Assembly: GCF_014201415.1 (NCBI RefSeq)
Contig: NZ_JACHEH010000010.1
Span: 1 to 64,000 of the forward strand
Reading direction: 5' to 3'
DNA: 64,000 bases
DNA from: Chelatococcus composti
GTDB lineage: Bacteria; Pseudomonadota; Alphaproteobacteria; Rhizobiales; Beijerinckiaceae
The notes beneath the pieces are model-generated. The model did no database searches, had not been told where the DNA came from, and was given only the letters and a program-made list of their open reading frames with translations. The position numbers were made by a program, and so were the translations under genes. Below, one piece after another: positions 53,668 to 63,800 of this stretch (its first letter is position 1; each line of letters begins with the position of its first letter).

Positions 53668-54288
53668 TCAGAGCTTGCCCATGACCTGCTGGCGGAAGCC
53701 GTAGACCTTGCGCTCGCCGGTGAGGGCGACGAGCGTCACCTCGCGCGTCTGGCCGGGCTCGAAGCGCACGGCCGTGCCGGCGGGAATGTCGAGGCGCATG
53801 CCGCGGGCCTTTTCCCGGTCGAAGGACAGGGCAGGGTTCGTTTCATAGAAGTGGTAGTGGGAGCCGACCTGAATCGGCCGGTCGCCAGTGTTGGAGACGG
53901 TGAGCGTCACGGTCTCGCGGCCCTCGTTGAGGGTGACCTCGCCGGGGGCGGGCAGCGTCTCGCCGGGCTGGAGCTTGCCGGTCGCGCCGCGGATGGGATT
54001 GTGCACGGTGACGAGCTTGGTGCCGTCCGGGAAGGTCGCCTCAACCTGCACCTCGGTGATCATTTCGGCGACGCCGTCCATCACCTGGTCTGGGGTGAGC
54101 ACATGCGCGCCCGCCTCCATCAGCTCGGCGACGGAGCGGCCGTCGCGCGCGCCCTCCACGACGAAGTCGGTGATGAGGGTGACGGCCTCGGGGTAGTTCA
54201 GCTTGACGCCGCGTTCCAGACGCCGGCGGGCGACCATGGCCGCCATGGCGATCAGGAGCTTGTCCTTCTCGCGCGGGGTGAGGTTCAT
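53668..54288 (-). CDS. ureAB: fused urease gamma-beta subunit
   Basis: The 206-residue protein joins UreA (gamma; residues 1 to about 100, [36 protein letters not shown]) to UreB (beta; about 106-206, [51 protein letters not shown]). In most bacteria these are two genes. Fused forms occur in Helicobacter and some Alphaproteobacteria, where assembly becomes a two-component enzyme. The boundary is a short linker around TVHNPIRG. It lies between ureD and ureC. Confidence 0.95.
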   Translation of the reverse strand: MNLTPREKDKLLIAMAAMVARRRLERGVKLNYPEAVTLITDFVVEGARDGRSVAELMEAGAHVLTPDQVMDGVAEMITEVQVEATFPDGTKLVTVHNPIRGATGKLQPGETLPAPGEVTLNEGRETVTLTVSNTGDRPIQVGSHYHFYETNPALSFDREKARGMRLDIPAGTAVRFEPGQTREVTLVALTGERKVYGFRQQVMGKL

Positions 54289-54301
54289 CGCGTTCCTCCA
54301 G

Positions 54302-55153
54302 CTACCAGTAGCGCGGCATCCGTTGGCCGCGGAAAGTTTCGATCGTGCGCACCAGGTCGGCGCGCAGGGCCGCCGGGTCGGAGCCGATCAGCCTGGCGAC
54401 GACGAGGCCGTTCCAGGCGCTCGCGCCGCATTCGCTCGCGCCGCCGGCGAGGGCCGCCCGCATGTCCTCCAGCCGCGCCTCCGCATCTGGGGCGATATGG
54501 ACGATCGTGGCGAGCGCCCGTGCCCCACCGCCAACGGCCCGGCGCGCAAGGCGGGCGGCGACGGCGCCCTCGAGCCGCACCGCCTCCACGAGAACGAGCC
54601 GGCCGCCCCGGCGGATGGACCAGCGGTCGTCGAGCTGCCCTTCGACGACCTCCTCGCCCATGGCAGTACGGCCAAAGACGATGCTTTCGGCAAGGGTGAG
54701 GGAGGCGTCCGGCGCCATGTCGACGGTGAGGCGGCGCACGAGGCGCGCCCTGTCGAAGAGGATCATCTCCTGCGGCAGCCAGGCGAGGGTGCTGCCCGCG
54801 CCAAGCCGCAGCGCGACCTCGATGCGCGTGGGGTCCGCCTCGGCCCTGTAGAGCTTCTCGGCCGCCTGGCTGGTGAGGAGGGCCTGCGCGCCGGGCGCCA
54901 GGGCGACATCGACCTGCATCAGGTCGCCGCCGGTCATGCCGCCGCCGGTGTTGATGATGGTGCCTTCGCACGTCTGCGCGTTGCGCGGGAAGCGGATGCG
55001 GTAGCCGCCGCTCTCCGCCACCGTCAGCGGATGCGTGCGCCCGCCTGCCGTGGCAAAGGCGACGCGCACGCCGCCCCTCGCGCGCACGAAAGCGGGCACG
55101 TTCGGCACGGGTGCGGCCGCAGCCGTGGCGGCCTGGTCGATGTCGGGCCGCAT
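54302..55153 (-). CDS. ureD: urease accessory protein UreD
   Basis: The 283-residue protein is the scaffold for the UreD-UreF-UreG activation complex on apo-urease. Family blocks are [57 protein letters not shown] and [17 protein letters not shown]. The ATG at 55153 (MRPDIDQ) lies one base after the urtE stop, which joins the transport and urease genes into one operon. Longer in-frame starts lie inside urtE and are less likely. Confidence 0.93.
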   Translation of the reverse strand: MRPDIDQAATAAAAPVPNVPAFVRARGGVRVAFATAGGRTHPLTVAESGGYRIRFPRNAQTCEGTIINTGGGMTGGDLMQVDVALAPGAQALLTSQAAEKLYRAEADPTRIEVALRLGAGSTLAWLPQEMILFDRARLVRRLTVDMAPDASLTLAESIVFGRTAMGEEVVEGQLDDRWSIRRGGRLVLVEAVRLEGAVAARLARRAVGGGARALATIVHIAPDAEARLEDMRAALAGGASECGASAWNGLVVARLIGSDPAALRADLVRTIETFRGQRMPRYW

Positions 55154-55154
55154 G

Positions 55155-55850
55155 TCAGACCGCAAGGCGTTGGCGGACATCGTCCTCCACCATGGTGTCG
55201 CGCGTGCCGGCGAGGACGATCTGGCCACGTTCCATTACGGCGAAGGTATCGCACAGGTCGCGGGCGAATTCGAAGAACTGCTCGACGAGCACGATCGCCA
55301 TCTCGCCCTTGCTGCGAAGATAGTCGATGGCGCGGCCGATGTCCTTGATGATCGAGGGCTGGATGCCTTCCGTCGGCTCGTCGAGCACCAGCACCTTCGG
55401 GCGGGTGACGAGCGCGCGGGCGATGGCGAGCTGCTGCTGCTGGCCGCCGGAGAGGTCGCCGCCGCGCCGGCCGAGCATGTCCTTGAGCACCGGGAAGAGG
55501 TCGAAGATCTCGCCGGGCACGTAGCGCTCGGCGCGCTTCAGCGGCGCGAAGCCGGTCTCCAGGTTCTCGCGCACGGTGAGCAGCGGGAAGATCTCGCGCC
55601 CCTGGGGCACGAAGGCGATGCCGCGCCGGGCGCGCTCGTAGGGCTCGAGCCGCGAGATGTCCTCGCCATCGAGGGTGATGCGGCCGGCCGAGATCGGTTG
55701 CCGGCCTACGATGGCGCGCATCAGCGAGGTCTTGCCGACGCCATTGCGGCCGAGCACGCAGGTAACCTTGCCGGGCGCAGCCTCGAGCGAGACCCGGCGC
55801 AGCGCCTGGGCGGCGCCGTAGTGCAGATCAATGGAATCGACGCTCAGCAT
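55155..55850 (-). CDS. urtE: urea ABC transporter ATPase UrtE
   Basis: The 231-residue LivF-type ATPase has Walker A GRNGVGKT, signature LSGGQQQQLAIARAL, Walker B VLVLDEPTEGIQP and a switch Gln in IVLVEQFFEF. The specific pattern (GIAFVPQGREIFPLLTVRENLETG) and the urt gene order identify UrtE. It powers the UrtB-UrtC permease together with UrtD. The ATG at 55850 lies 5 bp after urtD. Confidence 0.94.
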   Translation of the reverse strand: MLSVDSIDLHYGAAQALRRVSLEAAPGKVTCVLGRNGVGKTSLMRAIVGRQPISAGRITLDGEDISRLEPYERARRGIAFVPQGREIFPLLTVRENLETGFAPLKRAERYVPGEIFDLFPVLKDMLGRRGGDLSGGQQQQLAIARALVTRPKVLVLDEPTEGIQPSIIKDIGRAIDYLRSKGEMAIVLVEQFFEFARDLCDTFAVMERGQIVLAGTRDTMVEDDVRQRLAV

Positions 55851-55855
55851 GTCAC

Positions 55856-56611
55856 TTACCGCCCGAGATAGACTTCGATGACGCGCTCGTTGGCGGAGAC
55901 GGCGTCGATGGAGCCTTCTGCCAGCACCGAGCCCTCGTGCAAGACGGTCACCTTGCATCCGAGCTCGCGGACGAAGGCCATGTCATGCTCGACGACGATG
56001 ACAGAATGCTCGCGGGCGATGGCCTTGAGCAGATGCGCCGTCTCGGCCGTCTCGGCGTCTGTCATGCCGGCGACCGGCTCGTCGACGAGCAGCAGCTTCG
56101 GATCCTGCGCCAGCAGCATGCCGATCTCGAGCCATTGCTTCTGGCCGTGCGAGAGATCGGCGGCGAGGCGCTCGCGATGCTCGGTGAGGCGCACGGTCGA
56201 CAGGACGGCGTCGATGCGCTCCTCCGGGATGCGGTTGCGGGCTCCGAACAGGGCGGAGAAGGGCGAGCGCTCGCCGGCGAGGGCCAGGCGGATGTTGTCG
56301 GCCACGGTGTGGCTCTCGAACACCGTGGGCTTCTGGAACTTCCGGCCGATGCCGAGGGTCGCGATCTCGGCCTCGTCGAGCATGGTCAGGTCGATCATGC
56401 CGCCGAAGAAGACCTCGCCCTCGTCGGGGCGCGTCTTGCCGGTGATGATGTCCATCATCGTTGTCTTGCCGGCGCCGTTGGGGCCGATGATGGCGCGCAT
56501 CTCGCCCGGCGCGATGGCGAGCGAGAGCTTGTTGAGGGCGCGGAAGCCGTCGAAGGTGACGGAGACGCCGTCGAGATAGAGCACCGTGTTGGTGAGGGCG
56601 GCGTTGGTCAT
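55856..56611 (-). CDS. urtD: urea ABC transporter ATPase UrtD
   Basis: The 251-residue LivG-type ATPase has Walker A GPNGAGKT, the UrtD-specific GRKFQKPTVFESHTVADNIRLAL, signature LSHGQKQWLEIGMLL, Walker B LLLVDEPVAGMTD and switch His in IVVEHDMAFV. It pairs with UrtE. It lies 4 bp past urtC and ends next to urtE, in the conserved urtABCDE order. It is of normal length. Confidence 0.95.
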   Translation of the reverse strand: MTNAALTNTVLYLDGVSVTFDGFRALNKLSLAIAPGEMRAIIGPNGAGKTTMMDIITGKTRPDEGEVFFGGMIDLTMLDEAEIATLGIGRKFQKPTVFESHTVADNIRLALAGERSPFSALFGARNRIPEERIDAVLSTVRLTEHRERLAADLSHGQKQWLEIGMLLAQDPKLLLVDEPVAGMTDAETAETAHLLKAIAREHSVIVVEHDMAFVRELGCKVTVLHEGSVLAEGSIDAVSANERVIEVYLGR

Positions 56612-56615
56612 GGCC

Positions 56616-57761
56616 TCACTCCGCCGCCCCGGCCGCGACCTCGGCCGGCTTTGCCGAGACCGTCGCCCGGCGTTTGTCCCGCCACTCGGCGAGCGTGCCG
56701 ACGATGCCCTTCGGCAAATAGAGAGTGACGATGATGAAGAGCGCGCCGAGCGCGAAGAGCCACAGCTCCGGCAGGGCGCCGGTGAGCCAGGACTTGGCCG
56801 TGTTGACGACGACGGCGCCGAGGGCCGCGCCGACGAGCGTGCCGCGGCCGCCGACGGCGACCCACACCACCGCCTCGATGGAGTTGGCGGGCGAGAACTC
56901 GCTCGGGTTGATGATGCCCACCTGGGGCACGTAGAGGGCGCCGGCGACGCCCGCCATCATGGCGGAGACGGTGAAGGCGACGAGCTTGTAGTGCTCCACC
57001 CGGTAGCCGAGGAAGCGCGCGCGCGATTCCGCGTCGCGGATGGCGACCAGCACCTTGCCGTAGGTGGACGTGACCATGTAGCGCGCCACGAGATAGCCGA
57101 GCGCCAGCGCGGTCACCGTGGCGACGAAGAGGGCGACGCGCGTGGCCTGCGCCTGGACGGGGAAGCCGAGGATGTCCTTGAAGTCGGTGAGGCCGTTGTT
57201 GCCGCCGAGCCCCATGTCGTTGCGGAAGAAGGCGAGCATCAGGGCAAACGTCATCGCCTGGGTGATGATGGAGAGATAGACGCCCGTGACGCGGGAGCGG
57301 AAGGCGAACCAGCCGAAGACGAAGGCGAGCAGCCCCGGCACGGCGAGCACCATGAGCGCCGCGAAGGGGAACATGTCGAAGCCGTGCCAGTACCAGGGCA
57401 GCTCCTGCCAGTTGAGGAAGACCATGAAGTCCGGCAGCACGGGGTGGCCGTAGACGCCCCGCGGGCCGATCTGGCGCATCAGGTACATGCCCATGGCATA
57501 GCCGCCGAGGGCGAAGAAAGCCCCGTGGCCGAGCGAGAGGATGCCGCAGTAGCCCCACACGAGGTCGAGCGCCAGGGCCAGCAGCGCATAGGACAGGTAC
57601 TTGCCGAGGAGCGAGACCGCATAGGTCGGCACGTGAAGCGGCGAAGCCTCCGGAAGGAGGAGGTTCGACACCGGCACGAGCACGGCGAGCGATGCGAGGA
57701 CGCCGAGGAAGACGGCGCCCTTGCCGTCGAGCAGCGCAAGGATGAGAGGGCGTCGCGTCAT
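56616..57761 (-). CDS. urtC: urea ABC transporter permease UrtC
   Basis: The 381-residue permease is a LivM relative with about nine membrane segments. Family features are WGYCGILSLGHGAFFALGGYAMGMYLM, NDMGLGGNNGLTDFKDILGF and YVPQVGIINPSEFSPANSIEAVVWVAVGGRGTLVGAALGA. The ATG at 57761 overlaps the urtB stop as ATGA. It forms the inner-membrane channel with UrtB. Its C-terminal tail is Ala-rich and cytoplasmic. Confidence 0.95.
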   Translation of the reverse strand: MTRRPLILALLDGKGAVFLGVLASLAVLVPVSNLLLPEASPLHVPTYAVSLLGKYLSYALLALALDLVWGYCGILSLGHGAFFALGGYAMGMYLMRQIGPRGVYGHPVLPDFMVFLNWQELPWYWHGFDMFPFAALMVLAVPGLLAFVFGWFAFRSRVTGVYLSIITQAMTFALMLAFFRNDMGLGGNNGLTDFKDILGFPVQAQATRVALFVATVTALALGYLVARYMVTSTYGKVLVAIRDAESRARFLGYRVEHYKLVAFTVSAMMAGVAGALYVPQVGIINPSEFSPANSIEAVVWVAVGGRGTLVGAALGAVVVNTAKSWLTGALPELWLFALGALFIIVTLYLPKGIVGTLAEWRDKRRATVSAKPAEVAAGAAE

Positions 57762-59353
57762 GCTTCCACTGCCCTTCCCTTGAGGGCGAAGAGCCCGCGC
57801 GGGCGCTTCTGGATGAAGAGGATGAGGAAGACGAGGAGCAGGATCTTGCCGAGCACGGCGCCGGCGAAGGGCTCCAGGAACTTGTTGGCGATGCCGAGCG
57901 TCAGGGCCGAGACGAGCGTGCCCCACAGGTTGCCGACGCCGCCGAAGACGACGACCATGAAGCTGTCGACGATGTAGCTCTGGCCGAGGTTGGGCGAGAC
58001 GTTGTCGATCTGCGACAGCGCGACACCCGCCATGCCGGCGATGCCGGAGCCGAGCGCGAAGGCCATGGTGTCGACCCACGGCGTGCGGATGCCCATGGAG
58101 GCGGCCATGCGACGGTTCTGCGTCACGGCGCGGATCCTGAGGCCGAAGGAGGTCGCCTTGAGCGCCACCATGAGCGCGGCGAAGACCGCGAGGCTGAAGA
58201 GCACGATCCACAGGCGCCCATAGGTGATGGCGAGCCCGCCGAGGTCGAAGGAACCGGCCATGTAGGATGGGGCGCCCACCTCCCGGTTCGTCGGCCCGAA
58301 GATGGAGCGTACCGCCTGCTGGAGGATGAGGCTGACGCCCCAGGTGGCGAGCAGCGTCTCCAGCGGCCGGCCGTAGAGGTGTCGGATGATGCCGCGCTCG
58401 ATGGCTGCGCCGACAAGCGCGGCGACGAGGAAGGCCATGGGAATGGCGACGGGCAGCGTCCAGTCGAACAGCCCCGGCGCATGGCTGCGCACAAACTCCT
58501 GGATGACGAAGGTGGTGTAGGCACCGATCATCACCATCTCGCCGTGGGCCATGTTGATGATGCCCATGACGCCGAAGGTGATGGCAAGGCCGATGGCGGC
58601 GAGCAGCAGGACGGAGCCGAGCGACAGGCCGTACCATACGTTCTGCAGCATCGAGAGAAGGGCGAGGCGCTGCTCCACGGAGGCGACGGCTGCCTCGGCG
58701 GCCGCGCTCACCACGGGCGATCCCTGCGTGGCGGCGCGCAGCAGCGCGAGCGCGTCCTGGTCGGCCCGCGCGGCGAGGATGTCGATGGCCTCGAGCTTCT
58801 GCAGGTCCGAGGCGCCGGCGTCGCCGAGCAGGATGGCGGCGCGGGCCTCGCCCATCAGCCGCTTGATGTAGGGCACCTCTTCACGTGCGATGGCCTCGTC
58901 GAGGGCCGAAAGGGCAGCAGCGTCGCGCGAGCGGAAGACTGCCTCGGCCGCCTGCCGGCGCGCCTCGGCGTCGGGGGCCATCAGCGTCAGGGCGCCGACC
59001 GCGGCCTCGACGGCGCGGCGGATGCGGTTGTTGATGCGCACGGTCTTGGGGGCCGCGGGCGCTTCGGCGAGGGCGTCTCCCGTTGCCGCGTCGGACCAGC
59101 GGCCCCCATCCTGCTGGATGAGCACGCGCCTGTCGGCTGCGACCGCCAGGCGGCCGTCGCGCAGCGCCTCGATGATGGCCTGCGCATGCGTGTTGCCGGA
59201 GCGGGCGAGAAGGTCCACCCCCTTTTCGATGTCGGGAAAGCGGCCGCTGGCGATGAGGGCGAGCGCCTCGCCCGCATCGGCCGGCGCCGAGCGGGCCGGC
59301 GCGGCGAGAAGGGCGCACACGAGCGCAAGGATGACGCAGAGCAGGCGGGGCAT
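57758..59353 (-). CDS. urtB: urea ABC transporter permease UrtB
   Basis: At 531 residues it is longer than LivH because of an N-terminal extra domain, as usual for UrtB. It has a signal-like segment (MPRLLCVILALVCALLAAPARS), an Ala-rich helical repeat region (about 25-225) predicted to be periplasmic, then a LivH-type permease (about 230-531) with GVMGIINMAHGEMVMIGAYTTF, the ATPase contact RAVTQNRRMAASMGI and VVVFGGVGNLWGTLV. It is preceded by a hairpin after urtA. Confidence 0.95.
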   Translation of the reverse strand: MPRLLCVILALVCALLAAPARSAPADAGEALALIASGRFPDIEKGVDLLARSGNTHAQAIIEALRDGRLAVAADRRVLIQQDGGRWSDAATGDALAEAPAAPKTVRINNRIRRAVEAAVGALTLMAPDAEARRQAAEAVFRSRDAAALSALDEAIAREEVPYIKRLMGEARAAILLGDAGASDLQKLEAIDILAARADQDALALLRAATQGSPVVSAAAEAAVASVEQRLALLSMLQNVWYGLSLGSVLLLAAIGLAITFGVMGIINMAHGEMVMIGAYTTFVIQEFVRSHAPGLFDWTLPVAIPMAFLVAALVGAAIERGIIRHLYGRPLETLLATWGVSLILQQAVRSIFGPTNREVGAPSYMAGSFDLGGLAITYGRLWIVLFSLAVFAALMVALKATSFGLRIRAVTQNRRMAASMGIRTPWVDTMAFALGSGIAGMAGVALSQIDNVSPNLGQSYIVDSFMVVVFGGVGNLWGTLVSALTLGIANKFLEPFAGAVLGKILLLVFLILFIQKRPRGLFALKGRAVEA

Positions 59354-59371
59354 CGCTCTTCTTTCGGGGAG

Positions 59372-59396
59372 GGCCGGCGACAGGGCGCCGCCGGCC
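59372..59396 (-). other. intercistronic GC hairpin between urtA and urtB
   Basis: GGCCGGCG (59372-59379) and CGCCGGCC (59389-59396) form a perfect 8-bp stem with a 9-base loop, 21 bp past the urtA stop. No U-tract follows. It occupies the same place as the hairpins after the other two binding-protein genes in this window, and probably raises urtA mRNA over that of the permease genes. Confidence 0.7.
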
Positions 59397-59417
59397 GGAT
59401 GTCAAGAGAAAGGCGGC

Positions 59418-60719
59418 TTACTGGGCGACGGGGCCCTGGCCGCCGCACTTGCCGGTCTTGACGTTGAAGTTGCCGCAGGAGAGCGGGGCTCGCCAGTCGG
59501 CGATGAGGTCCTTCGAGCCCTCGAGATAGTCGGACCACTCGTCGCCGACCACGAGGCCCGGCGTCTGCGAGACGATGGAGAACTGGCCGTCCTCCTGGAT
59601 CTCGCCGATGAGCACCGGCTTGGTGATGTGGTGGTTCGGCATCATCGTGGAGTAGCCGCCGGAGAGGTTGGGCACGGAGACACCGATGAGCGCGTCGATG
59701 ACCTTGTCCGGGTCGGTCGTGCCGGCCTTTTCCACCGCCTTCACCCACATATTGAAGCCGATGACGTGCGCCTCCATCGGGTCATTGGTGACGCGCTTGT
59801 CGTTCTTGGTGAAGGCCTTCCACTTGGCGATGAAGTCCTTGTTCTCCGGCGTGTCGACGGACTGGAAGTAGTTCCACGCCGCCAGGTGGCCAACGAGCGG
59901 CTTGGTGTCGATGCCGGCGAGCTCCTCCTCACCCACGGAGAAGGCGATGACCGGAATGTCGGTGGCCTTGATGCCCTGGTTGGCGAGCTCCTTGTAGAAG
60001 GGCACGTTGGCGTCGCCATTGATGGTGGAGACGACGGCCGTCTTCTTGCCGGCCGAGCCGAACTTCTTGATCTCGGCGACGCGGGTCTGCCAGTCGGAAT
60101 GGCCAAAGGGTGTGTAGTTGATGGAGATGTCCTCGTCCTTCACGCCCTTGGACTTGAGATAGGCCTCGAGGATCTTGTTGGTGGTGCGCGGGTAGACGTA
60201 GTCCGTGCCCTCCAGCACCCAGCGCTCGACGCCCTCGTTCTCCATCAGGTAGTCGACGGCGGGGATGGCCTGCTGGTTGGGCGCGGCGCCTGTGTAGAAG
60301 ATGTTGCGGGAGGATTCCTCGCCCTCGTACTGGACGGGATAGAAGAGGATGCCGTTCAGCTCCTCGAAGACCGGCAGGACGGACTTGCGCGACACGGAGG
60401 TCCAGCAGCCGAAGGTGGCGGCCACCTTGTCCTTGGTGAGGAGTTCGCGCGCCTTCTCGGCAAACAGCGGCCAGTTGGAGGCAGGGTCGACGACGACAGC
60501 CTCGAGCTTCTTGCCGAGGAGGCCACCCTTCTTGTTCTGCTCCTCGATGAGCATCAGCATCACGTCCTTCAGCGTCGTCTCGCTGATGGCCATGGTGCCC
60601 GAGAGCGAATGCAGGATACCGACCTTGATGACGTCCTGAGCGCTCGCGCTCACCGCCGGCAGCGCGATTGCTGCCGTCGTCGCGAGCGTCGCGAGGATCT
60701 TCTGAAAACGATTTCGCAT
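59418..60719 (-). CDS. urtA: urea ABC transporter substrate-binding protein UrtA
   Basis: The 433-residue protein has a Sec signal peptide (cleavage after SASA, about residue 27) and then DVIKVGILHSLSGTMAISETTLKDVMLMLIEEQNKKGGLLGKKLEAVVVDPASNW. The middle of the protein (FGCWTSVSRKSVLPVFEELNGILFYPVQYEGEESSRNIFYTGAAPNQQ) is diagnostic of UrtA/AmiC-type urea and short-amide binding proteins. It is the first gene of the urea operon, with a sigma-54 promoter 40-55 bp upstream. It delivers urea to UrtB-UrtC. Confidence 0.96.
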   Translation of the reverse strand: MRNRFQKILATLATTAAIALPAVSASAQDVIKVGILHSLSGTMAISETTLKDVMLMLIEEQNKKGGLLGKKLEAVVVDPASNWPLFAEKARELLTKDKVAATFGCWTSVSRKSVLPVFEELNGILFYPVQYEGEESSRNIFYTGAAPNQQAIPAVDYLMENEGVERWVLEGTDYVYPRTTNKILEAYLKSKGVKDEDISINYTPFGHSDWQTRVAEIKKFGSAGKKTAVVSTINGDANVPFYKELANQGIKATDIPVIAFSVGEEELAGIDTKPLVGHLAAWNYFQSVDTPENKDFIAKWKAFTKNDKRVTNDPMEAHVIGFNMWVKAVEKAGTTDPDKVIDALIGVSVPNLSGGYSTMMPNHHITKPVLIGEIQEDGQFSIVSQTPGLVVGDEWSDYLEGSKDLIADWRAPLSCGNFNVKTGKCGGQGPVAQ

Positions 60720-60761
60720 TGTCGTTGCTCCACCCCCGGATGATCGTTGCAGGGGAGCGGC

Positions 60762-60777
60762 AGCAAGCCTCGTGCCA
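60762..60777 (-). promoter_or_regulatory. sigma-54 promoter of the urt-ure operon
   Basis: On the minus strand the sequence TGGCACGAGGCTTGCT matches the sigma-54 consensus TGGCACG-N4-TTGCW at every fixed position, with -24 and -12 elements correctly spaced. It would start transcription about 30 bp before the urtA ATG. Nitrogen control by NtrC is inferred. A TGCACA half-site-like sequence at about 60838-60845 could be part of an enhancer, but no full NtrC palindrome is evident. Confidence 0.8.
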
Positions 60778-60884
60778 GCCTCGCGGGCCGGGGCGAAAGC
60801 GCCGGGACAGGGGTGCCCGACAGATGGGCTGGCGTATTTTTGTGCATAGAACTGCCCGTTTGCTGCGCTTGCGAAGGCCGGGGC

Positions 60885-63800
60885 TCAGTGGAAATCGCGT
60901 GACTTGGGCAGGATGCGCACGTTGCGCGGGTGGCCGGCAGAGCGCGGATAATGCGGATGGACGAATTCGTCGGCGCGCGACAGCCGCGTGCGCGCCTCGT
61001 GCGCCTGCGACAGGGCGGCAAGATCCCGGGTGCGGTCGTCGACCGTCTCGGCCATCAGATGGACGACGCCTTCGCGGCTCTTCTGCACCCGCCCGGACAC
61101 GAGGGCGAGCCGCGCACTCATCACCTGGCGGCGAAAGCGCTCGAACCGTCGTGCCCACAGGACGACGTTGGTGATGCCCGCCTCATCCTCGAGGGTCATG
61201 AAGATGGCGTTGCCCTTGCCGGGGCGCTGTCGCACCAGCACGACGCCGGCGACCCTGGCGAAGGCGCCGTCCGGCAGGGCTGCGATCTCGGCCGTGGTGC
61301 GGACACCCTCGCGCCGGAAGCGTTCACGCAGGAAGACCATGGGGTGGGCCTTCAGCGACAGGCGCAGCATCTGGTAGTCCGCCACCACATGTTCCGACAG
61401 CGGCATTGCCGGCAGGGCGGTGTCCGCCTCCTGCGCCAACTCGCGCGCCCCGGCTGCGGCGAAGAGCGGCAGGGGCGCATCGTCGGGCAGGCGGCGCACG
61501 GCCCACAGCGCCTCGCGCCGGTCGAGCCCGAGGGCGCGGAAGGCATCGGCATCGGCGAGGATCTTGAGGGCCCGCTGCGGCAGGCGGGCGCGCTTCCACA
61601 GGTCCTCGACGCTGTCGTAGCCGTTTCCGCGTGCAGCCAAGAGCGCCCGCGACCAGTCCTCGCTGAAGCCGTCCACCTGGCGAAAGCCGAGACGCAGCGC
61701 GAGCGTGCCGTCCGGCCGCGCCTCGAGCGTGTTGTCGTGGGCGCTCGCGTTGATGTCGACCGCGCGCACCTCGACGCCGTGCTCGCGCGCATCGCGCACG
61801 ATCTGGGCCGGGGCATAGAAGCCCATGGGCTGGGAATTGAGCAGGGCGCAGGCGAAGACGGCCGGGTGGTGGCATTTGAGCCAGGCCGAGATGTAGACGA
61901 GCTTGGCGAAGGAGGCGGCGTGGCTCTCGGGAAAGCCGTATTCGCCGAAGCCCTTGATCTGGGTGAAGCAGCGCTCGGCGAAGGCGCGCTCGTAGCCGCG
62001 CGCCACCATGCCTTCCACCATCTTCTCCTCGAAGGTGTGGATGGTGCCGACGTGGCGGAAGGTGGCCATGGCGCGGCGCAGGCCGTTCGCCTCCTCCGGC
62101 GTGAAACCGGCCGCCACCATGGCGATCTTCATCGCCTGTTCCTGGAAAAGGGGTACGCCGAGGGTGCGGCCGAGCACCCGCCTCAGCTCGTCCGGCGGGC
62201 CGTGCTGGGGTGAGGGGGCGGGATAGGTGACCTCCTCCTCGCCGTTCCGCCGGCGCAGGTAGGGATGCACCATGTCGCCCTGGATGGGGCCGGGCCGCAC
62301 GATGGCGACCTGGATGACGAGGTCGTAGAACTGCCGCGGCCTGAGGCGCGGCAGCATGTTGATCTGGGCCCGGCTCTCCACCTGGAAGACGCCGATGGAG
62401 TCGCCCCTGCACAGCATGTCGTAGACGGCCGGATCCTCCCTGGGCACGGCGGCGAGATCAAGGTCGAGGCCGCAGTGGCTGCGCAGCAGGTCGAAGGCCT
62501 TGCGGATGCAGGTGAGCATGCCGAGGCCGAGCACGTCGACCTTCATGAGGCCGAGCGCGTCGATGTCGTCCTTGTCCCACTCGATGAAGGTGCGCTCGTC
62601 CATGGCGGCGTTGCCGATGGGCACCGTCTCGTCGAGGCGGCTGCGCATCAGCACGAAGCCGCCGACATGCTGGGAGAGATGGCGGGGAAAGCCGAGGAGC
62701 CTCGTCGCGAGATCGACGGCGCGGCGGATCACCGGGTTATTCGGGTCGAGCCCTGCCTCGCGGATGTGCTTGTCGGCGATCGGCGAGCCCCAGCTGCCCC
62801 AGACCGTGCCGGCGAGGCGGGCGGTGACGTCCTCCGTCAGGCCGAGGGCCTTGCCCACTTCGCGGATGGCGCTGCGCGGACGGTAGCAGATGACGGTGGC
62901 GGCGATGCCGGCGTGGTCGCGGCCATAGCGCTCGTAGATGTGCTGGATCACCTCCTCGCGCCGCTCGTGCTCGAAGTCGACGTCGATGTCCGGCGGCTCG
63001 CGCCGCTCGCTGGAGATGAAGCGGGCAAAGAGGAGATCGTGCTCCTCGGGGTCGACCGCGGTGATGCCGAGCACGTAGCAGACGGCGGAATTGGCGGCCG
63101 AGCCGCGCCCCTGGCAGAGGATGCCGCGGTCCTCGGCGTAGCGCACGATGTCACGGATGGTGAGGAAGTAGCGCGCATAGTCGAGCTGGGCGATGAGGGC
63201 GAGCTCCTCCCGCAGGAGCTTCTCCACCTTCGGCGATATCCCCTGCGGGTAGCGCAGCGCGGCGCAGCGCCAGGTCAGTTCCTCGAGCCAGCCCTGGGGC
63301 GTCTTGCCGGGCGGCACCGGCTCGTCTGGATAGTCGTATTTCAGCTCGGAGAGCGAAAAGTCGATACGGTCGAGGACATGCAGAGTCTCGCCGATGGCCT
63401 CCGGCGCATCGCGGAACAGCCGGGCCATCTCCTGTGCGGGCTTCAGGTGCCGCTCGGCGTTGGCGGCCAGGAGCCGCCCGGCCGAGTGGATGGTCACGCC
63501 CTCGCGGATGCAGGTCAGCACGTCCTGCAGCGGGCGCTGGGCCGGTTCGTGGTAGAGCACGTCGTTGACGGCGAGGAGCGGCAGGCCCGCCCGCGCCGCA
63601 ACCGCCTTCAGGCCTGCAAGGTCGCGCCGGTCGCTGCCGCCATAGGCCATGGCGGCGGCGAGCCAGGTGGCGCCGGGGGCGGCTTCCTTCAGCTCGCCGA
63701 GGATGTCGAGGCGGATGTCTCCCGGCCGGCCGGGCATGGCGATGAGGAGAAGGTCGCGGGCATCGGTCACGAGGTCGGCGCGGGTGAGGTGGCATTCGCC

